From Ahniella affigens (GTDB taxonomy: Bacteria > Pseudomonadota > Gammaproteobacteria > Xanthomonadales > Ahniellaceae): a stretch of DNA of 64,000 nucleotides. The notes under the pieces were generated by a model. The model searched no databases. It was not told where the DNA came from and saw only the letters and a list, made by a program, of their open reading frames with translations. Positions 17,247 through 26,380 of this stretch are shown in pieces; the first letter of the stretch is position 1; every line of letters begins with the position of its first letter. The translations under genes and the position numbers were made by a program. Location of the stretch: positions 1,116,001-1,180,000 of the forward strand of contig NZ_CP027860.1 of assembly GCF_003015185.1 (NCBI RefSeq). The letters run 5' to 3'.

Positions 17247-18064
17247 TCATAACGGAACCGGTGGACTGTGCCTGGAGTCTGGCTCGACTGCAATGGATGT
17301 GGACTCGGCAGAACCTCAGCCGTGGCGTAGCGGTGCCGCGAGCTTGGCTCGGGCCTGAATGCCCGCCCACAAATGGTAGGCAATCTTGCTGCGAGATTGG
17401 TTTGAAGCGTTGTTTTTTGTGGGAGCGATGGACGCACCGAAGGAGCGCTTATTCGCGCATCAAACAGTCGGTGACGGTGCGCAATTCTTACAACGGCGCA
17501 GTGTGGCAAGTAGCCCTCTCCCCAGCCCTCTCCCACTCGCGTGGGAGAGGGAGCGCTCCCTCCCCGCGATTGCGGGGGAGGGGCCGGGGAGGGGGTTGCT
17601 TGCGATCAGGATGGGCATCAGTCGTAAATGGACTGAGTACATCAATCAACGGGTTATTGTGTGTTTGATGAGAGTCTAGCCGCCCCTTTGGTGCGCGTAT
17701 TCGCGCATCAAACTGTCGGTGACGGTGCGCGATTTTTACAACGGCGCAGTGTGGCAAGTAGCCCTCCCCCCAGCCTTCTCCCACTCGCGTGGGAGAGGGA
17801 GCGCTCCCTCCCCCGCGATCGCGGGGGAGGGCCCGGGGAGGGGGTTGCTTGTGGTCAGAATCATCACCACCCGCAATGTATTGGTTCACAAGACCATTGG
17901 GTTATGGCGTGTTTGATGAGAGCGGCTTCAGCCGCGAACAGATCTTGCCGCAACCTCAAATCAGGCCTGAATACCCGAATAAGGGGCGATTTCGCTTCGT
18001 GCAAACTCTTGGGGGCGGCTGGCCAATACGCCAGCACGCCCTGTCGCTTGAGGCATCGGGTGAC
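17247..18064. repeat. Repeat-rich 818-bp spacer with a 248-bp imperfect tandem duplication
   Basis: No gene is supported here. The segment from about 17450 (ATTCGCGCATCAAAC...) recurs from about 17698 with period near 248. The first 160 bases of each copy are highly similar, and both end with GTGTTTGATGAGAG at 17661 and 17909. Each copy holds the hairpin CCTCTCCCACTCGCGTGGGAGAGG or a near variant (written here only as a description of its stem CCTCTCCCAC / GTGGGAGAGG) and a second GC-rich hairpin around CCCGCGAT(T/C)GCGGG. Single copies of the genome's hairpin repeat occur at about 17345-17372 and 17921-17940. It separates the convergent ends of neither gene: both neighbours are read leftward. 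Confidence 0.8.
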
Positions 18065-20134
18065 TCAGAAGCGGTATTCGACGCCAACTTCAATGTGCCG
18101 CTCTGGCAAGCGGTAGTACTGCGAATCACCGAGTTCGCTTTCCGAAATTGCCGGCCGCTTGTCAGTCAGATTGCTGCCGACCAGGTACACCGACCACGTA
18201 TCGGCATTCCAGCTCACCGATGCATCGAACGTGTCGTAATCGCCAACTGGCGCCGTATTGCGCTTGTTCAAGAAGCGAGGGCCGACATAGCGATAGATCA
18301 CACTGGCACCCAAACCTTGTTCACCGCCATAAACCAAGCCGAGCGAGCGCAGGTGACCCGGCGTCATTTCCTGAGTCTTGCCACGGAGTTGCGTGGCGAC
18401 GCCATCGAAATCGCGCAGGTAATCGCCAAACACCGCCTTGTGATAGGCCCACGATCCATAGACCTTGAGGCTGTCGAACAGCGCGTATTGACCTTCGGCC
18501 TCATAGCCGTCGAGATTCAGCTCGCCCGCGTTCTCAAGCGTCGGCGTCCCATCTGGCGTGTGTTGCGGAACGACCAAGTTGGTGAAGTCCATTCGGTACG
18601 CACTCAGGTCCACTGCCAGTGCGCCATCGAGCCACTGTTGCTTGACGCCGACTTCAATGGTGTCGGCTTCCTCCTGCGCCAGAATGCGCGCCTCGGCTTC
18701 CGGACCAAAGTCCACGGCGGCTGGCTTGAACGCATTGCGATAGTCGGCGTACAGGCTGACAAAGTTGTTGCCTTCCTCATAGGCGCGGTAGGACAGGCCG
18801 ACATGCCCGGTCAGACGGGTGACTGAGCGGCTGTCGCTCGCATCTTCGTCTTCGCCGTCCACTTCCTCCACGCCCTCGCGGTCTTCGTTGGTGTGATTGA
18901 GGCGAACCCCGGCCAACAGATCAAGGCGATCGCTGATCGCATAGTCAGCCTGGGCGTAGACGCCAAAGAAGTCGCGATCGTCTTCAAGCTCGGTCTCTTC
19001 ATCGATCGGACGCGCGCTCGCGTTCGGACGGTTCGTGCCATTCAGTGGCACAAAGTAGCGGAAGTTCTCGCTTTCTTGTTCGCCGCGGCCACCGAGGTAG
19101 TCGGCGCCAACCGACCAGTGACCTTGTTCGCCCAATTCATTGCTCAAGTTCGCGTTGAGATATACGTCGAGCGTCGAGCGGTCTTGCGAATAGCCCACGG
19201 CATTCGGATTGGCCGGGTTGTTGCTGAGGCCAGACAGAAAACCGCGTGTCAGGTCTGCCGAGGTATGCGCGAGCGAACCGGTCAGCGCGAGTTGGCCGAC
19301 CTCCAGACTTCGGTCGTAGCCCAGATCGAGTTGCACGCGGGTCTCATTGATCTCGGCATCGGCCGGATTGTGGTTCGCGTCGAGTGGCGTTTGCAACGTT
19401 AGCCGCGGGCCTTGGCGGACATGCGGGCTGTTCGGGTCCTGGTTCACTCGAGCCACTGACAAGTCCAAACGACCCTGGCCATCGAGTACCTCGGCCGCAG
19501 CGCGATACTGCGCCAGGAACGAGTCGTAGCCGGCGTCGTCGTCTGCCAAGCCGCGGCGTTCCGCATTGAAGCTCAAGGTGCTCTGTTCGCTCAGATTGAC
19601 GCTGCCGCGGGCAAACGCGGAGCCATTCGTGCCAAACCCGCCGCTGACTTGTTGCTGCGCTTGGCCGGCGGCGTAATGGATGACGTGTACCACCCCGACA
19701 AAGCTGGTCGAGCCGTACGTGACCGGTGCGGCGCCGCGCATGACTTCGATCCGTTCGACGTTGTTCATGTCAACCGTGGTCAGCTGCGGATTGAACGCGC
19801 CACCGTAGGGAATGCCGTCGACGACCAGCAGAAACGCGTCAAATTCGCGGAGTCCCATGAAGGCTGGAACGCTGCCGGCTGGGCCGCCATCGCCGCCCGG
19901 GGAAATCTCGACGCCCGCGACGAGCGCAAGCGCGTCCGACAACGAGCGCGCGTGGCGGGCACGAATATCGGCGGCAGTGATGGTGGTGATCGAGGCGGGA
20001 ACCTGTTTGCTGTCCTCGGCCACTCTGGTCGCCGTAACTTGCAGGGTTTCGAGCTTGGTTTCTGATGCCTTGGTGTTGAAGGCAGCGGTAGACAGGGCCA
20101 ACGAGAGGGCGACAACGAGTGAGCGCTTAGTCAT
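18065..20134 (-). CDS. TonB-dependent outer-membrane receptor
   Basis: This is a 689-residue beta-barrel receptor. It has a signal peptide (about residues 1-23, ending AAFNTKASE) and a TonB box-like LETLQVTATR. The plug domain follows (residues about 40-160), including LSDALALVAGVEISPGG and NNVERIEVMRGAAPVTYG. The rest is a barrel ending in the terminal aromatic strand HIEVGVEYRF. Family members import siderophores, cobalamin or other ligands. No transport partner lies nearby, so the ligand is unknown. The four glutamate/aspartate-rich residues around GVEEVDGEDEDASD form an unusually acidic extracellular loop. Confidence 0.9.
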   Translation of the reverse strand: MTKRSLVVALSLALSTAAFNTKASETKLETLQVTATRVAEDSKQVPASITTITAADIRARHARSLSDALALVAGVEISPGGDGGPAGSVPAFMGLREFDAFLLVVDGIPYGGAFNPQLTTVDMNNVERIEVMRGAAPVTYGSTSFVGVVHVIHYAAGQAQQQVSGGFGTNGSAFARGSVNLSEQSTLSFNAERRGLADDDAGYDSFLAQYRAAAEVLDGQGRLDLSVARVNQDPNSPHVRQGPRLTLQTPLDANHNPADAEINETRVQLDLGYDRSLEVGQLALTGSLAHTSADLTRGFLSGLSNNPANPNAVGYSQDRSTLDVYLNANLSNELGEQGHWSVGADYLGGRGEQESENFRYFVPLNGTNRPNASARPIDEETELEDDRDFFGVYAQADYAISDRLDLLAGVRLNHTNEDREGVEEVDGEDEDASDSRSVTRLTGHVGLSYRAYEEGNNFVSLYADYRNAFKPAAVDFGPEAEARILAQEEADTIEVGVKQQWLDGALAVDLSAYRMDFTNLVVPQHTPDGTPTLENAGELNLDGYEAEGQYALFDSLKVYGSWAYHKAVFGDYLRDFDGVATQLRGKTQEMTPGHLRSLGLVYGGEQGLGASVIYRYVGPRFLNKRNTAPVGDYDTFDASVSWNADTWSVYLVGSNLTDKRPAISESELGDSQYYRLPERHIEVGVEYRF

Positions 20135-20239
20135 GATAGTGTGATCAGTGCGTGAAAGCGCGGAGCGTAGTTCGGCTGACGGGGATTGGAATCGGTCTCA
20201 AGGTGGAGTTGAACTCACCGAAATGTGAAGGCCGGCACA

Positions 20240-20980
20240 TCAGCGCTCGGAAGTCGATCCCAGTCGGTAGATCGAGATGTGCCGCGCGAATGGCGGCGCA
20301 TCGGCGTGCCACGGCGCCGCCGCCCAATTGCACCAACGCTCATGCAAGACGAGACCGGCTGCGCACGCGAATCGGTCTTGATCGATCAGATCGATGGCCA
20401 ACGCCTGTACTTGGTAATACGCCTGACCGTGTCGCGTCGCAATCGGAACCTGTGATTGCTGTCGGTGCCCGCTGGGCTCGGAACTCAGGTACGACTCGAT
20501 CAGCAGCGCGCCGTCCGGTTTGAGGAATCGCCGAGCATGACTGAGGCAGCGCGCGAACGTGCCGAGATCGGGCAACAGATTGAGTGTGCTGACCAGCGCA
20601 TAGATCAACGAATAGGGCCCACCCAAGTCGGCGTCGACGAAATTGGCGAGCACGGTGCGCACCGGCTCGGATCGGCGGCGCTCATGGAGGCGCGCAAGCA
20701 TGGCGGTTGATGCATCCACACCGACGACCGGAACACCGCGTTGCGCCAACGGCAAGGCGACGCGCCCCGTTCCCACACCGAGCTCCAGAGCCGGGCCTTT
20801 GCCCGCCAGCGATTCCAGTTGGTCGAGCAACCCCGTTTCAACGCGTGGATAGATTTGATCGTAGATCGCGGCGTTGCGATCACCGTATGCGCCGGCTGCA
20901 ATCGGAAGTGCATCATGCGCGTCATGAGCGGGCGTCCCGGCGACCGCGAGCGTGGCGCTACCAGACGCTTGCCGCGACAC
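20240..20980 (-). CDS. Class I SAM-dependent methyltransferase
   Basis: This 246-residue protein has the Rossmann methyltransferase motifs: motif I ALELGVGTGRVALPLA near residue 64, motif II VVGVDASTAMLARL, a motif III-like FVDADLGGPYSLIYAL and ARRFLKPDGALLIES. The N-terminal YDQIYP is typical of this ubiE-like subgroup. It begins at a GTG that abuts the stop codon of the upstream TonB-like lipoprotein, so it is the last gene of the putrescine-locus gene string. The substrate is unknown, and nothing links it directly to putrescine. Confidence 0.85.
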   Translation of the reverse strand: MSRQASGSATLAVAGTPAHDAHDALPIAAGAYGDRNAAIYDQIYPRVETGLLDQLESLAGKGPALELGVGTGRVALPLAQRGVPVVGVDASTAMLARLHERRRSEPVRTVLANFVDADLGGPYSLIYALVSTLNLLPDLGTFARCLSHARRFLKPDGALLIESYLSSEPSGHRQQSQVPIATRHGQAYYQVQALAIDLIDQDRFACAAGLVLHERWCNWAAAPWHADAPPFARHISIYRLGSTSER

Positions 20981-21583
20981 TTACGGCGATTCCGAGCCGA
21001 CCGAGGCTGCAGTGTCAGTTCGCGAATCGACCTGACCTTTGCCGTGCTCCTGCCGAAACACAAACTCGTAGTCGAGATGAAAGGGCAGGGCCGTAGCGTC
21101 CCCTTGATACAGAACCTCCGTCCCACGATCGTCCACGAGCGTGCTGAACGCTTGGCTGGGCCGAATTCGAACCAGCGGCAAGTAGAACCACTGCATGACC
21201 GCAAGCCGGGTGGCTTCAAAAAAAGCGGGCGCTTGGCCGGCGTCTTGCGCGATAGGCTCGACTTGCTGCACGCTGCCACCGGCGCCCACGATGACGCGCA
21301 CCCGCACAACAACCGGCGGCAGTGCTTCGGCCAGCAACGCGACCGGATAGATCGGTGCAGGATTGTCGGGGTCAGGCGTGGGTTGTTCGTAACGTTCCTG
21401 CGTCGCCGGCTGATAGCGCTGAGATGCCGGCGCATCGAGCACGTTGCCTGACACAGCCCCCAGATTCGCCGGAGTCGGCGACGGCGGTGTGTCTCGCTCG
21501 GGCGGCGTCTGACAGGCGGTGAGACCGGCCAGGCCAATCCAAAGCGGCCACTGGCGCGAAAAGGCCTTGCTGATGGTGATCAC
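20981..21583 (-). CDS. Lipoprotein with a TonB C-terminal-like domain
   Basis: This 200-residue protein has a lipoprotein signal with lipobox LTAC at about residue 24, then a proline-rich linker (TPPERDTPPSPTP). The C-terminal part contains IYPVALLAEALPPVVVRVRV, IVGAGGSVQQVEPI and AVMQWFYLPL, the YP..a...g..G.V.v.v.v...G.v..v.v layout of TonB C-terminal domains. A TonB domain on a lipid anchor instead of a transmembrane helix is unusual and argues against a normal ExbBD-coupled energy transducer. It lies between the cupin and methyltransferase genes with no spacing. Confidence 0.6.
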   Translation of the reverse strand: MITISKAFSRQWPLWIGLAGLTACQTPPERDTPPSPTPANLGAVSGNVLDAPASQRYQPATQERYEQPTPDPDNPAPIYPVALLAEALPPVVVRVRVIVGAGGSVQQVEPIAQDAGQAPAFFEATRLAVMQWFYLPLVRIRPSQAFSTLVDDRGTEVLYQGDATALPFHLDYEFVFRQEHGKGQVDSRTDTAASVGSESP

Positions 21584-21949
21584 TCAACGCCCATCATTTG
21601 GATCCGACTCGCCACCATGCGGCCCCCAAAAGACCACCCAGGTGCCAAAGTCAGAACTGAAATCGACAAACCGGTGCGGCACGCCGGCCGCCACAAAGAG
21701 GCAATCGCCAGCACGGACTGGCCGTCGGTCTCCATCGTGATCGAACACCGCGTGGCCCGATTGCACAAAGTACAACTCATCCTGCGCGTGCGGGGTTTGA
21801 GGGTCGGTACCGACTGGTGCGTACCATTCCACCGACATGCTGCCGTGCTTCAGTGCTTCAACAAAGCGCTCACCTTCGGGCCAGCGTGCGGTGTTAGGCC
21901 CGGGCAGTTGCTGTTGCAATTCCGACCAACGTGCGTATAGCAGCGGCAT
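21584..21949 (-). CDS. Small cupin-domain protein
   Basis: This 121-residue single-domain cupin contains PHAQDELYFVQSGHAVFDHDG, best read as PHAQDELYFVQSG plus HAVFDHDG, and VRAGDCLFVAAGVPHRF. These are the two conserved cupin motifs with His, Glu and His metal ligands. The frame stays open much further upstream inside the dehydrogenase gene, but the ATG at 21949 (MPLLYARW) gives a normal single cupin and a 13-base gap to the upstream gene. Its role in the putrescine locus is unknown. A gamma-glutamyl or sugar-type isomerase, or a sensor, is possible. Confidence 0.75.
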   Translation of the reverse strand: MPLLYARWSELQQQLPGPNTARWPEGERFVEALKHGSMSVEWYAPVGTDPQTPHAQDELYFVQSGHAVFDHDGDRRPVRAGDCLFVAAGVPHRFVDFSSDFGTWVVFWGPHGGESDPNDGR

Positions 21950-21962
21950 ACCGGACTCCAGA

Positions 21963-23327
21963 TCAGTCGATATACAGCGTCTTGATATTCGTGAACTCGC
22001 GCATGCCGTGCTCAGCGAGTTCCCGTCCGTATCCTGAGGTCTTGCTGCCACCAAACGGCAACCGCGCGTCACTTCGAACCAGGGCATTGACGAACACGGC
22101 ACCAGCGTCGATGCGCCGTGCAACGGCTTCGCCGCGAGCACGATCATTGGTCCAAACGCTGGCACCGAGACCAAACGGCGTGTCATTGGCGATCCGGATC
22201 GCATCATCTTCATCGTGCGCGCGAAGGATCGATGCAACCGGCCCGAACAACTCCTCTTGATACGCACGCGTGCCGGGATGAACCTGGTCGAGAATCGTGG
22301 CGGGATAGCAAGTTGGCTTGGTCTCAGGGACCCCGCCGATCAACACGCGCGCACCTGCAGCGACGCTGTCTTGTACCTGCTGATGCAATTCCTGGCGCAG
22401 ATTCGCTCGAGCCATTGGCGCCAAACCGGTGGCGTCCAACTCCGGATCACCTATGGGCAATGACGACGCCGCGGCAACGAAGCGCTCGGTAAACGCGTCG
22501 GCAATCTCCGGTACGACAATGAACCGCTTCGCCGCGATACAGGTCTGGCCGGCATTGCCAAAGCGTGAGCTGATCGCAATGCGGACGGCGAGATCAAGAT
22601 CGGCATCGGCCAACACGACAAACGGATCGCTGCCGCCCAGTTCGAGCACGCACTTCTTCAGGTGCTGACCTGCCACCGCGGCGACCGATCGCCCCGCACG
22701 CTCACTGCCCGTGAGGCTCACGGCTTTAACGCGCGGGTCTGCGATCACGCGTGCTGCCTGCTGGTTGTCGATATGCAGCACCCCGAACACGCCAGCGGGC
22801 ACGCCGGCATCATCGAGCACCGACTTCAGCACATCCGCGCAACGCGGCACATTGGTCGCATGCTTCAACACGGCGACGTTACCACTCATCAGACCAGGCG
22901 CCAGGAAACGCATCACCTGCCAGATCGGAAAATTCCACGGCATGATGGCAAAGACCGTGCCGATCGGCTGGTAGCAAACCAGGCTGCGCTTGGCCTCGGT
23001 GTGGATCACCTGATCGCCGATGTAGCGAATCGCATGCTCGGCGTAGTACTCGCAAGTACTCGCCGACTTTTCGATCTCGCCCAGACATTCACGTTTGAGC
23101 TTGCCCATGTCGCGGGTCATCAAACTAGCGATCTCGTCCTTGCGTCGCCGCAGGACGGCCGCAATGGCACGCAAGTGCACGGCGCGCGCGTCAAGCGTCA
23201 GCCCGGCCCAAAGCGGCGCGGCGTCGGCCGACGCTTGCAACACCCGCTCGATGCCGCGGTCATCGAGCGTGTCGTAGCGATAGTCGACCAACCCCGTCCA
23301 GGGGTGAATACACACCACCTCAGTCAT
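21963..23327 (-). CDS. NAD(P)-dependent succinate-semialdehyde dehydrogenase-like ALDH
   Basis: This is a 454-residue aldehyde dehydrogenase. It shows MPWNFPIWQ, the NAD-binding SLTGSERAG, the catalytic Glu in ELGGSDPF and the nucleophilic Cys in FGNAGQTCIAAKRF, followed by EELFGPVA and PFGGSKTSGYGREL. The sequence is close to succinate-semialdehyde dehydrogenases of the Sad/GabD type. Its place directly after the putrescine permeases suggests that it oxidises succinate semialdehyde (or a gamma-aminobutyraldehyde derivative) at the end of the pathway. The gap to potI is only three bases. Confidence 0.9.
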   Translation of the reverse strand: MTEVVCIHPWTGLVDYRYDTLDDRGIERVLQASADAAPLWAGLTLDARAVHLRAIAAVLRRRKDEIASLMTRDMGKLKRECLGEIEKSASTCEYYAEHAIRYIGDQVIHTEAKRSLVCYQPIGTVFAIMPWNFPIWQVMRFLAPGLMSGNVAVLKHATNVPRCADVLKSVLDDAGVPAGVFGVLHIDNQQAARVIADPRVKAVSLTGSERAGRSVAAVAGQHLKKCVLELGGSDPFVVLADADLDLAVRIAISSRFGNAGQTCIAAKRFIVVPEIADAFTERFVAAASSLPIGDPELDATGLAPMARANLRQELHQQVQDSVAAGARVLIGGVPETKPTCYPATILDQVHPGTRAYQEELFGPVASILRAHDEDDAIRIANDTPFGLGASVWTNDRARGEAVARRIDAGAVFVNALVRSDARLPFGGSKTSGYGRELAEHGMREFTNIKTLYID

Positions 23328-23330
23328 GAC

Positions 23331-24173
23331 TTAACCTTCTTTCAGTGCCAGCTGAATGTCGCGCAGACGGCGCCGTTCTTGACGATGCATGATGTACCAG
23401 CCAACGACGGCCGCTTGCGCCACCAGCATCACGAGCAGCGAGGCCAGTGCGTTGATCTTCGGGTTGGGTCCGAGGCGTACCGTCGAGAAGATCTTCATGG
23501 GCAACGTCGTCGCGCTCGGGCCGGATACAAAGCTGGCGATCACCACATCGTCAAGCGACAGCGTGAACGCGAGCAGCCAACCCGAGACCAATGCCGGCAT
23601 GATGATCGGGAGTGTAATCACGAAGAACACTTTGACGCGATTGGCGCCGAGATCCATTGCCGCCTCTTCGAGCGATTTGTCGAGTTCGGCGAGTCGGGAC
23701 GACAGCACCACGGTGACAAACGCCATGGTGAACGTCACGTGCGCCAGGAAGATCGACAGCATGCCCTTGGCCTCGACCCCGAACATGCCGAACACCGTCG
23801 TGAACATCAAGAGCAGCGACAACGCGGTGACGACTTCCGGCATCACGAGCGGTGCCGTGATCAGCGCAGCAAACATCGTCTTGCCGCGGAATGGACGGAA
23901 CCGCGTCAGCACCATTGCAGCCAGCGTGGCGAGAATGACCGACACGGTGGCCGACGTGAACGCGACCTTCAAGCTGACCCAGGCCGCCTTCAACATGGAC
24001 TCGTCGTTGAACAACGCGACGTACCATTTGAACGAGAAGCCGGACCAGACCGTCGAAATGCGCGACGCGTTGAACGAGAACAGGACGAGGATGACGATCG
24101 GCAGATACAGGAATGCATAGCCCAGGCCAAGCATGCTCTTGCCGAACCAACCGACTTTCTGCATCGGACTCAT
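23331..24173 (-). CDS. potI: Putrescine ABC transporter permease PotI/SpuH
   Basis: This 280-residue inner-membrane permease has about six hydrophobic helices. The cytoplasmic loop DKSLEEAAMDLGANRVKVFFVITLP is the EAA motif (its core EEAAMDLGA) that docks to the ATPase. It follows potH with a four-base overlap (24170-24173). Together with PotF, PotG and PotH it forms the PotFGHI-type polyamine importer. Confidence 0.93.
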   Translation of the reverse strand: MSPMQKVGWFGKSMLGLGYAFLYLPIVILVLFSFNASRISTVWSGFSFKWYVALFNDESMLKAAWVSLKVAFTSATVSVILATLAAMVLTRFRPFRGKTMFAALITAPLVMPEVVTALSLLLMFTTVFGMFGVEAKGMLSIFLAHVTFTMAFVTVVLSSRLAELDKSLEEAAMDLGANRVKVFFVITLPIIMPALVSGWLLAFTLSLDDVVIASFVSGPSATTLPMKIFSTVRLGPNPKINALASLLVMLVAQAAVVGWYIMHRQERRRLRDIQLALKEG

Positions 24174-25087
24174 GCCAGCCTCCCTTCCAGTTCCTTCGCC
24201 TGCATCCGGTTAAAGATCAGGATCGGAATCATCAATAGCAGCAGCATGACAATCGCGACGGCCGAGGCCATCGGCCAGTCACCGGCCACGAAGAATTCGT
24301 TCGCGAGTTGGCGGCCGATCATCCGCGTAGACGGGCCACCGAGCAGTTCTGGAATCACGTATTCGCCAACCGCCGGGATCATGACCAGCATGCAGCCCGC
24401 GACGATGCCGCGCCGCGAGAGCGGTAGGGTGATCGTCAGAAATGCCTTCCAAGGTCTTGCGCCCAGGTCGTATGCCGCTTCCAGAAGGCGGAAGTCGAGC
24501 TTCACGAGATTCGAGTAGAGCGGCAGGATCATGAATGGCAGGTACGCGTAGACGATGCCGATATACGCCGCCGTGGGCGTGTTCATGATGCGCAATGGCG
24601 TATCGATCAGCCCAATACCGAGCAGGAACTTGTTCAACAAGCCGTTCGTCTGCAGGATACCCATCCACGCGTAGATGCGGATCAGGAACGAGATCCAGGA
24701 CGGCAGAATCACCGCCATGAGTGCAATGTTGCGGGTGGTGGATGGCAGGCGCGCAATGACGTACGCCATCGGGTAGCCAATCAGCAGGCACAGAAACGTT
24801 GAGACGGCAGCGATCTGAATCGAGTTCAGGTAGGCGCTCCAGTACTTATCGTCGGCCCAGAGCTGAAAGTAGTTGGTCAGATTGAGCTTCATGACCACGG
24901 CCTGGTCGACGAACTCAAGCAGATCGGTGTATGGCGGAATCGCCACTACTTTGTGTGCGAACGAGATCTTCAGAACGATCAGGAACGGCACGGCAAAGAA
25001 CAGCAGCATCCACAGGTACGGTATCGAGATCACCGTCCAGCGGGACTGTCCGCGAACGAGTTGGATCCAACGTGTGATCAGGCTCAT
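24170..25087 (-). CDS. potH: Putrescine ABC transporter permease PotH/SpuG
   Basis: This 305-residue membrane permease has six predicted helices and the EAA loop LEAAYDLGARPWKAFLTITLP (core EAAYDLGA). The stretch VGEYVIPELLGGPST is characteristic of PotH and SpuG. The start ATG overlaps the end of potG by four bases, and its own stop overlaps potI, so the three are translationally coupled. It forms the heterodimeric pore with PotI. Confidence 0.93.
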   Translation of the reverse strand: MSLITRWIQLVRGQSRWTVISIPYLWMLLFFAVPFLIVLKISFAHKVVAIPPYTDLLEFVDQAVVMKLNLTNYFQLWADDKYWSAYLNSIQIAAVSTFLCLLIGYPMAYVIARLPSTTRNIALMAVILPSWISFLIRIYAWMGILQTNGLLNKFLLGIGLIDTPLRIMNTPTAAYIGIVYAYLPFMILPLYSNLVKLDFRLLEAAYDLGARPWKAFLTITLPLSRRGIVAGCMLVMIPAVGEYVIPELLGGPSTRMIGRQLANEFFVAGDWPMASAVAIVMLLLLMIPILIFNRMQAKELEGRLA

Positions 25088-26220
25088 GTGGGCAGCACCA
25101 CGCCAGCGTTTTCACCCCACGACAGCCACACTTTTTCGTTCCAGGTGAAGCTCTCGCTGGCCCAGCGCTTTCGATTGGCAAAGTGCGCCATCAGTTTGGT
25201 ACCACTTGGCAGGCGGACATGAAACACCGAGTGCGAGCCAAAATACGCGATTTCTTCGATACTGCCTTGGGCTTTGTTATGCGCGTCGGCCGGCTCTTCC
25301 TTGCTGACCGTGATCTTCTCTGGGCGCAACGCGAAATTGACGCGTTGACCTTCAAACCCGGAGATGCCGTGGCCAATATGGATCAAGTGTGCGAGCGCGG
25401 CGGATTGGATCGTGACGAAGTCCTTTTCGTCATCTTTGATGACCCCATCGATGATGTTGACCGAGCCAATGAACTCCGCAGCGAATCGGCTCGTGGGCTG
25501 TTCGTAGATTTCATCCGGTGTGCCGACCTGACGAATACGGCCGCTGTCCATCAGCGCAATCCGCGTGGCCATGGTCATGGCTTCCTCCTGATCATGGGTC
25601 ACCATGACACAGGTCACACCGAGTTTCTCAATGATGTTGACGAGCTCCAGCTGCATTTGCGACCGGAGCTTTTTATCGAGTGCGCCCATGGGCTCATCGA
25701 GCAACAGCAGTTTGGGGCTCTTCGCCAGCGAGCGCGCGAGTGCCACGCGTTGCTGCTGACCGCCCGACAGCTGATGCGGCTTGCGAACCGCGTATTTCGT
25801 CATTTGCACCAGGGTTAGCATCTCGTCGACACGGCGCTTGATGTCGGCCCGCGTCATGCGGTCCTGCTTCAATCCAAACGCAATGTTCTGCTCCACGGTC
25901 ATATGCGGGAACAGTGCGTAGGACTGAAACATCATGTTGATGGGCCGTTCGTACGGCGGTAATTCGTTGAGGACCTGGCCGTCCAGAAGAATCCGTCCAG
26001 TCGTTGGCTTCTCAAATCCAGCCAGGCACCGGAGCAACGTGGACTTGCCGCAGCCGGAGCCGCCAAGCAACGCGAAGATTTCGCCTTTTCTGATGTTCAA
26101 CGACACATCATCGACCGCGACGAAGCCATCGAACTCTTTGGTTACATCATCGATGCACACATAGCGTTCATCGGCAGCACTGCGCTCAGGTTTAACGGTA
26201 TCGGCAGGAACAGCGGCCAT
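25084..26220 (-). CDS. potG: Putrescine ABC transporter ATP-binding protein PotG/SpuF
   Basis: This 378-residue ATPase subunit has Walker A GGSGCGKST near residue 54, signature LSGGQQQRVALARSL, Walker B LLLLDEPMGALD and the switch His in TCVMVTHDQEEA. A C-terminal TOBE regulatory domain follows (about residues 280-370). The order potG-potH-potI matches the E. coli and Pseudomonas polyamine transporters. A 160-base gap separates it from potF. Confidence 0.94.
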   Translation of the reverse strand: MAAVPADTVKPERSAADERYVCIDDVTKEFDGFVAVDDVSLNIRKGEIFALLGGSGCGKSTLLRCLAGFEKPTTGRILLDGQVLNELPPYERPINMMFQSYALFPHMTVEQNIAFGLKQDRMTRADIKRRVDEMLTLVQMTKYAVRKPHQLSGGQQQRVALARSLAKSPKLLLLDEPMGALDKKLRSQMQLELVNIIEKLGVTCVMVTHDQEEAMTMATRIALMDSGRIRQVGTPDEIYEQPTSRFAAEFIGSVNIIDGVIKDDEKDFVTIQSAALAHLIHIGHGISGFEGQRVNFALRPEKITVSKEEPADAHNKAQGSIEEIAYFGSHSVFHVRLPSGTKLMAHFANRKRWASESFTWNEKVWLSWGENAGVVLPT

Positions 26221-26380
26221 GCAAAGTCCTCAGTCGGGACGGGGCAGTGCAGCGGTCATGGCCAGTGGTGCCCCGTAAAGACCAGCTGGCCGCGATGGCG
26301 TGATGGATGCCCAGCACATCAGGCAACCCCACGACCGCGCCCGAGCTCGGCTCAGGCGCGGCACTTCGTGCAAAATTGCC

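Noticed and set aside
17231-18116. Several 60-150-codon frames in the repeat spacer
   Set aside because: They read through duplicated hairpins in multiple frames and strands without any coding signal.
22662-24518. 618-codon frame opposite the dehydrogenase and permease genes
   Set aside because: It is the antisense shadow of two well-supported genes and has no recognisable motif.
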